From Acidianus sp. HS-5 (GTDB lineage: Archaea; Thermoproteota; Thermoprotei_A; Sulfolobales; Sulfolobaceae), in NCBI RefSeq assembly GCF_021655615.1, contig NZ_AP025245.1, positions 682,001 through 746,000 of the forward strand: DNA of 64,000 bases, read 5' to 3'. Both the position numbers and the translations under genes were made by a program. The notes beneath the pieces are model-generated. The model searched no databases, was not told where the DNA came from, and saw only the letters and a list, made by a program, of their open reading frames with translations. Every line of letters starts with the position of its first letter. Position 1 is the first letter of the stretch. This document shows, one piece after another, positions 8,964 to 17,550 of the stretch.

Positions 8964-8996
8964 CTCTTCTAAAAATTTATTAATATCTTAGAAGAG
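8964..8996 (-). promoter_or_regulatory. por operon promoter inside an inverted repeat
   Basis: Arms CTCTTCTAA (8964-8972) and TTAGAAGAG (8988-8996) are perfect complements around 15 AT-rich bases. On the minus strand that spacer reads ATTAATAAATTT, which includes the likely TATA box about 25-35 bp before the porC start at 8951. A protein bound here would directly block or aid promoter recognition. Confidence 0.55.
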
Positions 8997-9053
8997 GAAT
9001 TCTAAACTTAAATTAACTCTGTTATTAATAATTACCAATAAGCCGTGTTAAAA

Positions 9054-10391
9054 TTAATCTTCTTCCTCTTCTTCTCTTTCCATTTCTATTACTTCAGCAG
9101 CTAGGAAGCCCATTATTATGAAAGTCATAAATATATATACTAAGACTGGAAATGTAGAGCTTATAGTTTCTATCATATTCCACGCAGTTATACCTATAGC
9201 CGCTAAGGCTAAGGAAATTTCAATTAATCTCTTATTTAACCTCTTAAGTGAGATCTTAAATAGAGAAGAATCTGCGGCTATATGAACTAGCAAGTTGGAG
9301 AGCACTGCTATTTCCGCTACCTCTTCGAATGCCAGATAAGGTTTTAAGGCTGTTAGATAAAGGGAGCTTACAATTGTAATTAAGTAAAGTACAATTGCTA
9401 ACATGGAAGAGAATATTGGTCCTCTCTCACTTTCGAACTTTGAGAAGATCTTAGGCAGAAAACCATTAGTTGACATGGCATAAGTAGTTCTAGAAGTAGC
9501 TAGCATGAAAGATAAAGTAGCTAGTATTCCGTCATTTGCTGCTGCAAAGATAACGAAGGCAAAGGTGATTATTCCAAACCTATTTTCAATCAAGGAAAGA
9601 AGATCCGTACTACTAGGGCTAATGTGGTAGTAAAGTAAATGATCTCCTATTGCATAGACGTCGAATGCCGCTAACAATCCTCCTAGAAGTATTACAATAA
9701 TTATTGCTAGAGGGACAGTTCTCTTAGGATTCTTAACTTCTCCAGATAAAGGAGTTATTGAACCGTAACCAGTTGGAATACCTGCACCGAATAGTATTGC
9801 CAAAGCTAACATACCGAAACATATGTGATAATTGAAAGGATTATAGAAAGTGAATGATGTAGACTTTAAGAACAAGAGCGCTAGTGTAGCCATTATTCCT
9901 ATCTCTACTATACTTGCAACAATAGCATATTTAGCTGAAGGCTTTATTCCAGTTAATATGAAAATTGACGAAACTCCGAAGATTGTTAGTGCTATTATCC
10001 AAGGGTTTATTCCCAAGACGTGATGTAAAACGAACGTAGCACCCAACACATAAGCTGAGCCGTAGAGGACTGAATAAACTAAGTACACCCAACCCGTTTC
10101 AAAACCCAATCTCTTAGTTAATGAATAATAAGCGTAAGTGTAATATCCTCCGGACTTTGTATATCTAGTTGATAACTTATAAATAACCATTCCGTTAAGC
10201 AGAACTAGTACTGTCCCTATAATTATTGCAATAGGAGCAAAATAACTCCCATAAAGGAATGCAGCGACACCGTAAGTTAATATGCTTAAGAAAGGTGATT
10301 GTCCACCAACACTTAGGAAAACCAAATCCTTTAAGCCTATTACACGTTTAGGCTCCTGCTCATGGGATTCTTCCTTTTCCTTACTCATCAT
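9054..10391 (-). CDS. APC-superfamily amino-acid permease
   Basis: The 445-residue protein has about twelve hydrophobic helices and an N-terminal VFLSVGGQSPF segment, at the position of the G-rich first helix of APC transporters. It probably imports amino acids or amines by ion coupling across the cytoplasmic membrane. The substrate cannot be told. The C-terminus is a short acidic tail rich in Glu and Asp. The start could be the first or second Met. It lies 65 bp downstream of the MFS gene on the same strand. Confidence 0.8.
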   Translation of the reverse strand: MMSKEKEESHEQEPKRVIGLKDLVFLSVGGQSPFLSILTYGVAAFLYGSYFAPIAIIIGTVLVLLNGMVIYKLSTRYTKSGGYYTYAYYSLTKRLGFETGWVYLVYSVLYGSAYVLGATFVLHHVLGINPWIIALTIFGVSSIFILTGIKPSAKYAIVASIVEIGIMATLALLFLKSTSFTFYNPFNYHICFGMLALAILFGAGIPTGYGSITPLSGEVKNPKRTVPLAIIIVILLGGLLAAFDVYAIGDHLLYYHISPSSTDLLSLIENRFGIITFAFVIFAAANDGILATLSFMLATSRTTYAMSTNGFLPKIFSKFESERGPIFSSMLAIVLYLITIVSSLYLTALKPYLAFEEVAEIAVLSNLLVHIAADSSLFKISLKRLNKRLIEISLALAAIGITAWNMIETISSTFPVLVYIFMTFIIMGFLAAEVIEMEREEEEED

Positions 10392-10456
10392 TTACTGTAT
10401 TCACATGATGTTATTAAATCTAACTCGATTTATTGAATATTTAGCTCAGCTTAGAT

Positions 10457-11863
10457 TTAATTTAAGTAACTCCTTTCTTCCTTACCCCTTATTGCTGAAA
10501 GGACTAGAGCGATAGAAAGGATTACAATGGAAGCATAAAACGCTGAATGAATTCCAAGTAAAAACTTACCACTCAACTCTCCTAAGGAATAAGTACCTAG
10601 GAATACCTCAAAAGCTACATATCTAGGTATTGTTAAAGAAGCAATCGATATTGCTATAACATAACTGATAAGAATTCCTATATTAGCCAAAGTCCTCATT
10701 ATTCCTGAAACTCCACCGTAAATATTCCTAGGGGCATTTGACATTATTGCACTGTTATTTGCAGGATAAAAGAATGATGAACCTAGTCCTCCTACAATCG
10801 ACGTGAGTATTATGTAATAATAAGGAGTTGTTAAAGTAAGGTGAGCATAAATGAATGCAGCAATCATCATTAATCCTATTCCTATTGTTGCTGGAATTCT
10901 CGCACCTATCTTATCAGAGAGCCTTCCTGTAATAGGACTTATCATGCTAGCTAAAACATATCCAGGGACAAGAAGTAAAGAAGCATTAAATGGAGTTAAC
11001 CCCCTAATTCCTTGTAAGTACATTATTAGAATAAAGGCTGTAGCTAAATAACCTGCGCTTTGTAGGAAAGAAGCCAAAAGTGAAGAAGTAAGTACTCTGT
11101 TAGTGAAAACCTTAAAGTCGATCAAGGGAAACTGCTGTTTTTTCTCCACGAAATAGAAGGGAATGAGGAGAAGAATTCCAGAGAGTATTAACACAACGTT
11201 TGTACTCGTAATCCCTATACCTGCAATTTCTGCAGCACCATAAGTTACTAGAATAAGAGAGGAGGCTAGAAGTATTACTCCTCCTATGTCAAACTTAGAG
11301 TTTAATGTGAGCTTATCCTTGATTTCCCTCAGACCTAGAATCACTGCTATAACCCCTATTGGAACGTTTATGTAAAATATGTAACGCCAACCTACGAAAG
11401 TTGTCAGAATTCCTCCTAAGATTATTCCGAGAATTGCTCCTACGTTCCAACCTATTGAAGTATAACCATAAGCTTTACCCCTTCTGTTAGGAGGATAATT
11501 ATCAGCAATTATTGCACCACTGTTAGCTTGAAGCATTGAAGCTCCAACAGCTTGGATCGCCCTAGAAGACACTAGGAAAGTAGCAGTAGGCGAAGCACCG
11601 CATAATGCAGAGCCTGCAGTAAAGATTATGAAACCTAAGTTGTATATCCTTCCCCTCCCAAGTCTGTCTCCCAGTCTACCGAGTTGAGTAGTTAATACTG
11701 CTGTCGTAAGCAGGTAAATCAGTATTACCCATATGAGTGTAAGTAAGTCAGTGTGAAGGCACTGTATCATCGTTGGTAACGCTAAAATTACTATGGTAGA
11801 ATCAATTGCGGCCATCATAGTGCCTAGGACTACTATAAAAGTAATTAACGATATCTTGTCCAT
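10457..11863 (-). CDS. MFS transporter, DHA2-like (14 TM)
   Basis: The 468-residue protein has about fourteen membrane helices. It shows the MFS motif A GRLGDRLGRGR after helix 2 and an early DSTIVILALPTM segment typical of DHA2 drug:H+ antiporters. It is likely a proton-driven exporter. It lies 42 bp downstream of the FAD dehydrogenase gene and 65 bp upstream of the permease gene, all on the minus strand. A role in export of an organic acid or toxic compound is possible but not shown. Confidence 0.82.
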   Translation of the reverse strand: MDKISLITFIVVLGTMMAAIDSTIVILALPTMIQCLHTDLLTLIWVILIYLLTTAVLTTQLGRLGDRLGRGRIYNLGFIIFTAGSALCGASPTATFLVSSRAIQAVGASMLQANSGAIIADNYPPNRRGKAYGYTSIGWNVGAILGIILGGILTTFVGWRYIFYINVPIGVIAVILGLREIKDKLTLNSKFDIGGVILLASSLILVTYGAAEIAGIGITSTNVVLILSGILLLIPFYFVEKKQQFPLIDFKVFTNRVLTSSLLASFLQSAGYLATAFILIMYLQGIRGLTPFNASLLLVPGYVLASMISPITGRLSDKIGARIPATIGIGLMMIAAFIYAHLTLTTPYYYIILTSIVGGLGSSFFYPANNSAIMSNAPRNIYGGVSGIMRTLANIGILISYVIAISIASLTIPRYVAFEVFLGTYSLGELSGKFLLGIHSAFYASIVILSIALVLSAIRGKEERSYLN

Positions 11864-11905
11864 AAAGAAAGATTTGAGCTAAAACATAAAAAGTTTGTTA
11901 CCAAA

Positions 11906-13210
11906 TTACTTAAGTTTATAAGCTAGCTCAACGTACTTATCAGGGTTCATTATATCTTTTGGGTCTACAGTCTTCTTTATCTCCATCATGAGGTCTAAAA
12001 CACTTTCACCGTTATGGATCTTTATCTGCTCAGCCATCATCTTAGCCTTTTGAATTCCCACACCATGCTCTCCGGTAACTGAACCACCTAGATCTATGGC
12101 TACCCTAGCAATTTCATCAAAAATTTCCTCCTTCTCGTCATCAACTACGATATTAGGATGAAGGTTTCCGTCACCTATGTGGGAAATAATGTAAAACTTC
12201 GTATTATGTTTTTTAGCAATCTCATTAAGTTTATCAATCGCCTCAGGGAGCCTCGATACCGGGACTACGATATCTTCAGCGTAAAAAGACTTAGTCTCAG
12301 CCTTTACCGCAATTGCAGCTTGAGACCTCAAGGAATAAAGCCTCTCAGCTTCATCACCTTCAAGAACAATAACTTCACCTTTAAGTACTTTGAGTAGGTC
12401 GTTTAGCTGGTCTTCTTCTATGGAAATAAGTAACATTCCCCCCTCAGCTTCCTCAAGTCCGGCATTTAAGTTCTTGTTAAGTGCCCTTATTACGTCTGCG
12501 TCAATGTACTCAGAAAACTCTGGCAAAATTCTGGCTTTCCTTATTCCTATAATATTTTCAGCAACAGTCTTAAAGTCGGGTAGAAGAACCTTCACAGTAT
12601 AAATCTTCTTCCTGGGCTTAGGAATTATCCTCAACCAAGCCTCAGTTATTATCCCCAGCGTACCCTCGCTTCCTACAAACAAGTGAGTTAAATCATAACC
12701 AGCCCTATTCTTCCTTAAAGGCTCTCCTACTTTCACTACTTCTCCTGTGGGTAAAACTACCCTCAATGAAAGTACCCATTCCCTGAAAGGCCCGTATTTT
12801 ACTCCCTTCATTCCTCCGGAGCCTTCAGATATTGCCCCACCTACAGTACAAAGGAAAAAGCTGGCAGGATCCGGAGGGAAGAAGAAACCTTTGCTTTCTA
12901 CAGCTTCATAAAGGTCTATTAACTTCACTCCAGGCTGTACCCTCACATACCAGTCCACGTCGTTTATCTCAAGGATTTTGTCCATCTTAGAAAGATCTAT
13001 GATGATACAGTTCTTACAAGCAGTTGCTCCGGTTAAACTGCTTCCAGAACCCCAAGGGACTACCGGGATACCGTGGGAATATGCGTATTTAACTATCCTT
13101 ACTACCTCCTCTTCTTTCCTCGGATAAAATACAATGAGGGGAGAGACTTTATACCCTGCGAAGTCTTCCCTTTCTTCCTTTGAGTGTTCTATATCAAGTA
13201 ACTCGTCCAT
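11906..13210 (-). CDS. FAD-linked dehydrogenase, D-lactate/glycolate oxidase (GlcD) type
   Basis: The protein has 434 residues from the ATG at 13210. The FAD-binding PCMH domain contains PWGSGSSLTGAT (about residues 52-63) and a GSEGTLGIIT segment. The C-terminal domain holds HIGDGNLHPN and GEHGVGIQK, typical of D-lactate dehydrogenases and GlcD. It probably oxidises a 2-hydroxy acid and passes electrons to the membrane chain. I chose 13210 over an in-frame ATG at 13285 because a TATA-like TTATATTTTT lies about 28 bp upstream and the family starts near MDELLDIEHS. The extra 25 residues are hydrophobic and unlike the family. Confidence 0.85.
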   Translation of the reverse strand: MDELLDIEHSKEEREDFAGYKVSPLIVFYPRKEEEVVRIVKYAYSHGIPVVPWGSGSSLTGATACKNCIIIDLSKMDKILEINDVDWYVRVQPGVKLIDLYEAVESKGFFFPPDPASFFLCTVGGAISEGSGGMKGVKYGPFREWVLSLRVVLPTGEVVKVGEPLRKNRAGYDLTHLFVGSEGTLGIITEAWLRIIPKPRKKIYTVKVLLPDFKTVAENIIGIRKARILPEFSEYIDADVIRALNKNLNAGLEEAEGGMLLISIEEDQLNDLLKVLKGEVIVLEGDEAERLYSLRSQAAIAVKAETKSFYAEDIVVPVSRLPEAIDKLNEIAKKHNTKFYIISHIGDGNLHPNIVVDDEKEEIFDEIARVAIDLGGSVTGEHGVGIQKAKMMAEQIKIHNGESVLDLMMEIKKTVDPKDIMNPDKYVELAYKLK

Positions 13211-13467
13211 ATAGAGAGTTGAGTAGAGAAAAATATAAGGTTGTATTGTTGAGGAAGATAATAAAAGACATTGAGCAAGTAGCATAGCAACATTATCCCG
13301 GAATTTGTGAGTTTTTATTTTATGTTTACAATTTAGATCCTTAAAGGCAAATTGTGAGGCTAACTCTGTAATTCTAGCTTAACCGAGTGTAAATTTTTTG
13401 GATTAGCTAAATCTCTTATAGATCGTCGTGAGCTAAAGTTTATGTAGTCATTCAACGAGCTTTATTC

Positions 13468-13847
13468 ATGTCAAAGAAAGAAGTAGTCGACGCATTTAAA
13501 AGTAGGTCTCTGAGGTTCTTTGAGGAAGCAGTCTCAGACGTTGAGAAGGGTTGGTATGATTTTACGTTATTTCATTTAGAGCAATCCTTACAGCTCGCGC
13601 TTAAGGCAGTCATCTTAGAAAATAAGGGAAGTTACCCTTTTACTCATGACATAGATGAGCTAATAAACTGCCTTGGTAAAACTGAAGTAATGGAGTTAAG
13701 GGATAAAAATAAAGATGTTATCACGTTGTTAAAATTAGCGTACACTGGGTCTAGGTATTTCCCTACTGCTTACGATAAGGAAATAGCAGTAAAGCTTCTA
13801 ACGTAGTTAAGGAATTTCTTATGGTGTTGGGTTTATGGAGAGAATAG
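13468..13847 (+). pseudogene. HEPN-domain protein with probable -1 frameshift near its end
   Basis: The open frame from 13468 gives 112 residues of HEPN type: FHLEQSLQLALKAV (near residue 35) and FTHDIDELI are the family helices. It stops at 13804. In another frame, ASNVVKEFLMVLGLWRE continues to a stop at 13847 and would restore the usual C-terminal helix, so one base was gained or lost between about 13787 and 13797. HEPN proteins pair with MNT nucleotidyltransferases as toxin and antitoxin. A TATA-like AAGTTTATG is centred about 26 bp upstream. The restored frame would overlap the MNT gene by 13 bp, as in coupled pairs. Confidence 0.65.
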
Positions 13848-14161
13848 AATACTTTAATAACTGGAGGAAGTACGCTGAGGAAATATGTCTATCTCTTAAG
13901 AGCTCATTACCTGACGTCATGGTAGCAGTGTTCGGCAGTGTCGTCAAGGGCAATTACGTCCCGTCTCTGAGCGACATAGACGTCTTAATTGTGTCAGATA
14001 AAGTAGGTGATGTTAAGTGGCAGGCAAATGTTATCCTTTACATAGAATCAAAAGTGTTTAATGGAAAAGTTACTCCTTTTGAGTTCCACTTTTCGAAGTG
14101 GAAGGACTACGAGGAGTTCTATAAGGAGTTCTTCAAGCCTTTAGTGGAAATAAGGTGCTAA
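13835..14161 (+). CDS. MNT-type minimal nucleotidyltransferase
   Basis: The 108-residue protein shows the polymerase-beta-like motif FGSVVKG followed by SDIDVLIV, giving the GSx(10-14)DxD metal site. MNT proteins AMPylate and silence their HEPN partners. It directly follows the damaged HEPN gene. It appears intact, ending with FHFSKWKDYEEFYKEF, a typical MNT C-terminus. Confidence 0.75.
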   Translation: MERIEYFNNWRKYAEEICLSLKSSLPDVMVAVFGSVVKGNYVPSLSDIDVLIVSDKVGDVKWQANVILYIESKVFNGKVTPFEFHFSKWKDYEEFYKEFFKPLVEIRC

Positions 14162-14228
14162 TACATGAGCTGTCTAGTTCTCTCACATTCCTTAATTTTC
14201 TCTTAACTCAATGAAGTTTTTATAGCTG

Positions 14229-14474
14229 ATGGAAAACATGGAAAGCATAAAAGTAAAAGCAGAGACTAAGAAGAAGCTTACCGAAATTGCCTAAATGCTC
14301 GAAAAGAGATTAGGGAGGAGGATTTCCTACGACGATGTAATAAACTACTTAATTGAGAGAAAGTTTAAGGATAGGAAGCTTGCTGAAGAGCTTTTCGGAA
14401 TAGCAAAAGGGGAAAACTTATATGAAGAACCCTTAAATGGACGCAAGGAAGATGACGAAAAAAGTGGTACTTGA
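14229..14474 (+). pseudogene. VapB-like antitoxin with in-frame stop
   Basis: From the ATG at 14229 the frame reads MENMESIKVKAETKKKLTEIA, meets TAA at 14292-14294, then continues MLEKRLGRRISYDDVINYL and ERKFKDRKLAEELFG to a stop at 14474. This is the usual ribbon-helix-helix style antitoxin layout with an in-frame nonsense codon. It overlaps the start of a broken VapC gene, as in intact vapBC pairs. Restart at the ATG at 14295 is possible. Confidence 0.6.
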
Positions 14475-14826
14475 TACTGGAGTAATTCTAGAAGGCGAAT
14501 TCAGAGAATATTATGAGAAGACACTCAACCAAGAAGTGACGGCATATGTCAGTGTAGTGAACCTTGCTGAAGTGTACTTTGTAGGAAGTTAGGGAGGAAG
14601 AAGGCAGAAGAGATAGTTAAAGGCGTAATAAAATCTGGGTACTTTGAGGTAGTGGGGGGTAAAACCTAGAATTTTAAAGTACGCATACGAATGCAAGTGC
14701 AAGTACTCAATTTCCTTAGCCGACTGTTTCGCGATTGGAACTGCTAAATTCCTCAATACGAAAGCACTCTTTAGGAGAGAGGAGGAACTTGTGGGTATAA
14801 ATGACGAGGTGGAATTTATTAACTAA
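14437..14826 (+). pseudogene. VapC-like PIN ribonuclease toxin, broken
   Basis: The start reads KKVVLDTGVILEGEF, the N-terminal PIN strand with its first Asp, followed by VSVVNLAEVYFV with the conserved Glu. The frame then stops at TAG near 14590. Further pieces in other frames, KKAEEIVKGVIKSGYFEVV and SLADCFAIGTAKFLNTKAL, supply the rest of the PIN fold up to 14826. At least two frameshifts and a small gap separate them, so no functional toxin is expected. Confidence 0.65.
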
Positions 14827-15022
14827 ACAGAGAGGTTCTCTGAAGTATTTTGGTTGGAAAGTTCTTAGACTATACCCTTTGTACCTTCTGAGGCACTGGC
14901 GTCCACATTTTGTGGGGTCGTCCTACTAGTAAAACTAACTCATTGTCTAGCGTTTAATAAAAACGGTTGGAGAGGGCCAACAAATGCTCATAAATATTTT
15001 AAAAGGAAATAGGGATAATAGG

Positions 15023-15400
15023 ATGAAGTACAAGGACTGAACGGAACAGGCTACTGAAGATTTGGATACTGCCAGAGTCCTTTTGCTTAACGGAAAGTAT
15101 TACGCTTCAGCGTTTTACTCTCAACAAGCAGTAGAAAAAGCATTGAATGTATATCTAGGAAAGGATCCCGGGAAAACTCACTCGCTTACTGATCTAGCTG
15201 AATTAATTGAAAAGGAAGGGGTCTCGATACCAATTAAGGTTAAGGAAGACTTAATGGTTTTGTCTCCACATTTCATAATCTCTCGCTACCCTGATGCAGC
15301 AAACGGGATCCCTTTTAAGCAGTATAATAGGACAATTGCAGAAGATCTATATAACAGAGCTAAGGAGGTGGTGGAATGGGTAGAGGGAAATCTGCAATAG
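15023..15400 (+). pseudogene. HEPN-domain protein with early nonsense codon
   Basis: From the ATG at 15023 the frame reads MKYKD, then TGA at 15038-15040, then TEQATEDLDTARVLLLNGK and onward. HEPN proteins commonly have Trp at this place (MKYKDW), so TGG to TGA is the likely change. After the stop the domain is complete, with YYASAFYSQQAVEKALN and KTHSLTDLAELIE. A TTG at 15062 could restart translation and give 112 residues. It overlaps the MNT gene at 15376 by 25 bp. Confidence 0.7.
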
Positions 15401-15723
15401 AAAGCCAGATAAGGATGATAAACCTAGCAAAGGAGATCATTGAAAGTGCTTCTAAAGACTTACCTCAACTGACTGAAGTCTATGTCTTCGGCTCTAGGGC
15501 TAGGGGGGACTACTTAGACACTAGCGACATAGATTTACTGTTCGTGTTCAAGGGGATAAAGGACGTCCCAACTTTTGATAGGATGTACATGGTAAGTAAA
15601 TATATTAAAGGAAACGTGGACTACGTAGTCTTAGACGAGGAGGAAAAGGACAAGATAAAGGAAAAGAAATTGTTGTGGAAAAGGGAGATAGGATTTGTCG
15701 ACTTAAAGGAATTCCTTGCTTAA
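15376..15723 (+). CDS. MNT-type minimal nucleotidyltransferase
   Basis: The 115-residue protein carries VYVFGSRARGDYL and TSDIDLLFVF, the full GSRARG plus DxD motif of active minimal nucleotidyltransferases. It is the presumed antitoxin partner of the overlapping HEPN gene. Unlike its partner it is intact. Length and start are normal for the family. Confidence 0.82.
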   Translation: MGRGKSAIESQIRMINLAKEIIESASKDLPQLTEVYVFGSRARGDYLDTSDIDLLFVFKGIKDVPTFDRMYMVSKYIKGNVDYVVLDEEEKDKIKEKKLLWKREIGFVDLKEFLA

Positions 15724-15947
15724 AGCGAGTTATTTAATTTCTTTTAAATTATTTTTAAGATCACGTAACTTTTTGAGTCTTCCGATAAAATAAAATGAGT
15801 ATAGAGAAAAACTGTTACTCTTCCTTATTAGGATTACAGCTATTATAACTACAGTAATTATGATACAAGTTATTCGAAAGCTTGAGGACGAAGTCGTAGA
15901 ACTGAATTTAGAAAAGTTTATATTAATGGGTTTTCGGATGGGTAAAT

Positions 15948-16205
15948 ATGAGTAAGGAATTTGTATTAACTATTGATGAAAGAGGGAGAGTTACAATACC
16001 TAAGGAAGTGAGAAATTTAATTAAAAGTAGAAGGTTAAAGTTAATAGTTGAAGGTGATAAATTAATCCTAGAGCCGATAGTTGAAGACGTTGATAAATAT
16101 TATGGTATATTCAGAAAAGATTTGGGGAAGGACGTCGATATAGATAGACTGTTAAAAGACGCATTAACTGAGGTACTGTTAAATGATGAGCAAAAGATAT
16201 TTTGA
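15948..16205 (+). CDS. AbrB/SpoVT-type antitoxin (VapB)
   Basis: The 85-residue protein begins VLTIDERGRVTIPKEVRN, the swapped-hairpin AbrB DNA-binding domain, with an acidic C-terminal tail that would bind the toxin. A TATA-like GTTTATATTAA is centred about 26 bp upstream of the ATG, fitting leaderless expression. It overlaps the PIN gene that begins at 16183. It is intact although its partner is frameshifted. Confidence 0.8.
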   Translation: MSKEFVLTIDERGRVTIPKEVRNLIKSRRLKLIVEGDKLILEPIVEDVDKYYGIFRKDLGKDVDIDRLLKDALTEVLLNDEQKIF

Positions 16206-16564
16206 CGTAAATGTTTTCATATATTACTTGACTGGAGATAAGAAGTACGGCGAAAAAGTGGCTTTCCAGCATTGACCATAAGTACACTTCTAAAATTACT
16301 CCATTTCTCCTAACAGTAGTATTAGGCAGAATACTCGGTAAATTGTTAAGGGACTATAATTTCATTAAAACAGTAGAAGAAGCTCTAGGGTCTTTGGGAG
16401 TAGAATATTTAGAGCTCCCAGAGTGGGATAAAATTGTTGAAAATGTCAGAAAATATAGAATAGATATTGAAGACACTATTCATGTTGCTACAGCGTTTGA
16501 GAACGTATTAAGTATAATATCAAACGACGATGAGCTAAAGAGAAAAGTTAAGACTGAATTTTAA
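16183..16564 (+). pseudogene. VapC-like PIN toxin with +1 frameshift in a poly-A run
   Basis: The frame from 16183 reads MMSKRYFDVNVFIYYLTGD, a PIN N-terminus with FDxN. It runs to GEK and goes out of frame at a five-A run near 16251-16255. With four A bases it would continue KWLSSIDHKYTSKITPFLL and on through DIEDTIHVATAFE and ISNDDELK to 16564. So one extra A explains the whole break. It could be a real mutation, a slippage site or a sequencing error. Confidence 0.65.
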
Positions 16565-16936
16565 TATAAAAGCTCGACACTCTTAAATTATTAGGAGGAG
16601 CACTAGACTGTGATACCTTTAGTGACTTTTAGTCTAAATATCATCTTTATCGTATATATAGGCGTTCAGCCAGACGGTAAGAGCTTGTTACGCCATTTAT
16701 CGAAGACTTTGCTTCTGTTTCCTTCTCGACTATATTCCCCAGCTGAGGAGAGTATTACTCCTCGGCTAATAAAACCTAGACTAATGACAATGAGTTAAGA
16801 GTGGCAGTAGAGGTGTGCCCGTGGCAGGATTAAAAGTGAGTAAAAGTTACGCCACGGTAAACACTTATTAATACCGAACTTGTAGATTCTCCAAACTCAT
16901 GCTAACCTTTAATTCCTTAGTAATAATATACACAGT
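16565..16936. other. gene-free stretch with two hairpins
   Basis: No convincing gene was found. Two inverted repeats are visible: GAGGAG/CTCCTC around 7 bases near 16745-16763 with partial extension, and CCGTGGC (16819-16825) with GCCACGG (16851-16857) around 25 bases. They could be relic insertion-sequence ends or a structured RNA. A minus-strand frame here is open for about 40 residues but matches nothing I know. Confidence 0.3.
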
Positions 16937-17417
16937 ATGGTAGAGGAGTTAACTAAGCCTTGAATTGACATTAAGAAATACCAGGAGGATATGTTCAAAG
17001 AAGCCTGGTATGAGGCAGACTTAAGCTGAGAGGTTAATGAATGACGGGCTGTTAAGGAACGCCGCAGGTAAGGCTTATCAGGCTGTAAAGGCTTACGTTG
17101 CTGCAGTTGCGGTGGACTTTAGGCCTCAACTGGCTAAGTACTTTCAAGGTAAAAAGAAGCTTTCGCCAAATAAGGAAGTGAAAAAAGTTCATTGGATAAT
17201 TGCAGTAATGCCAAGTACAAGGATAAGGGAAGTAGTCGCAATAATAGGTGACGACCAACTTAGGTTATTAACTGAAATAGCCTTAGACCTTCACGATTTC
17301 CAATATAATGGTTTCGATAAGGACTCTGAGATTTCAAAGTATAGCATGGAAGAGTTCGTGAAGAAGGACATGCTTTACGTCGTGAATTTTATAAAGAGTA
17401 AAGTAAAAGGGCCGTGA
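16937..17417 (+). pseudogene. PaREP1 family protein with nonsense codon and frameshift near its N-terminus
   Basis: From the ATG at 16937 the frame reads MVEELTKP, then TGA at 16961-16963, then IDIKKYQEDMFKEAWYEADL. Near 17020-17028 a one-base shift joins this to ERLMNDGLLRNAAGKAYQAV, the typical PaREP1 core. The remaining frame from the ATG at 17037 is open for 126 residues and could still be made as a truncated protein. The family function is unknown. TGG to TGA is the likely origin of the stop. Confidence 0.6.
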
Positions 17418-17550
17418 AAATAAGTTAGAAAATCATTAGACACTTACTTACCTAGATAATTTAAATCCGCATTCTTTACAATACGTTCATGAGAACACAA
17501 GGAAATAAGTCACACGGAAATAATTTAACTCCCTCATCCTAAAACTTTTT

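Noticed and set aside
13211..13285. Longer start for the FAD dehydrogenase, with a possible signal peptide
   Set aside because: The stretch contains the TATA box that fits a leaderless start at 13210.
14827..15022. Possible insertion-sequence remnant between the VapC relic and the second HEPN gene
   Set aside because: Short open stretches exist on both strands but match no transposase I know, and no terminal repeats were found.
16610..16798. A 62-residue plus-strand open frame
   Set aside because: It has no homology I can see, lies over a hairpin in a decayed region and lacks a convincing promoter.
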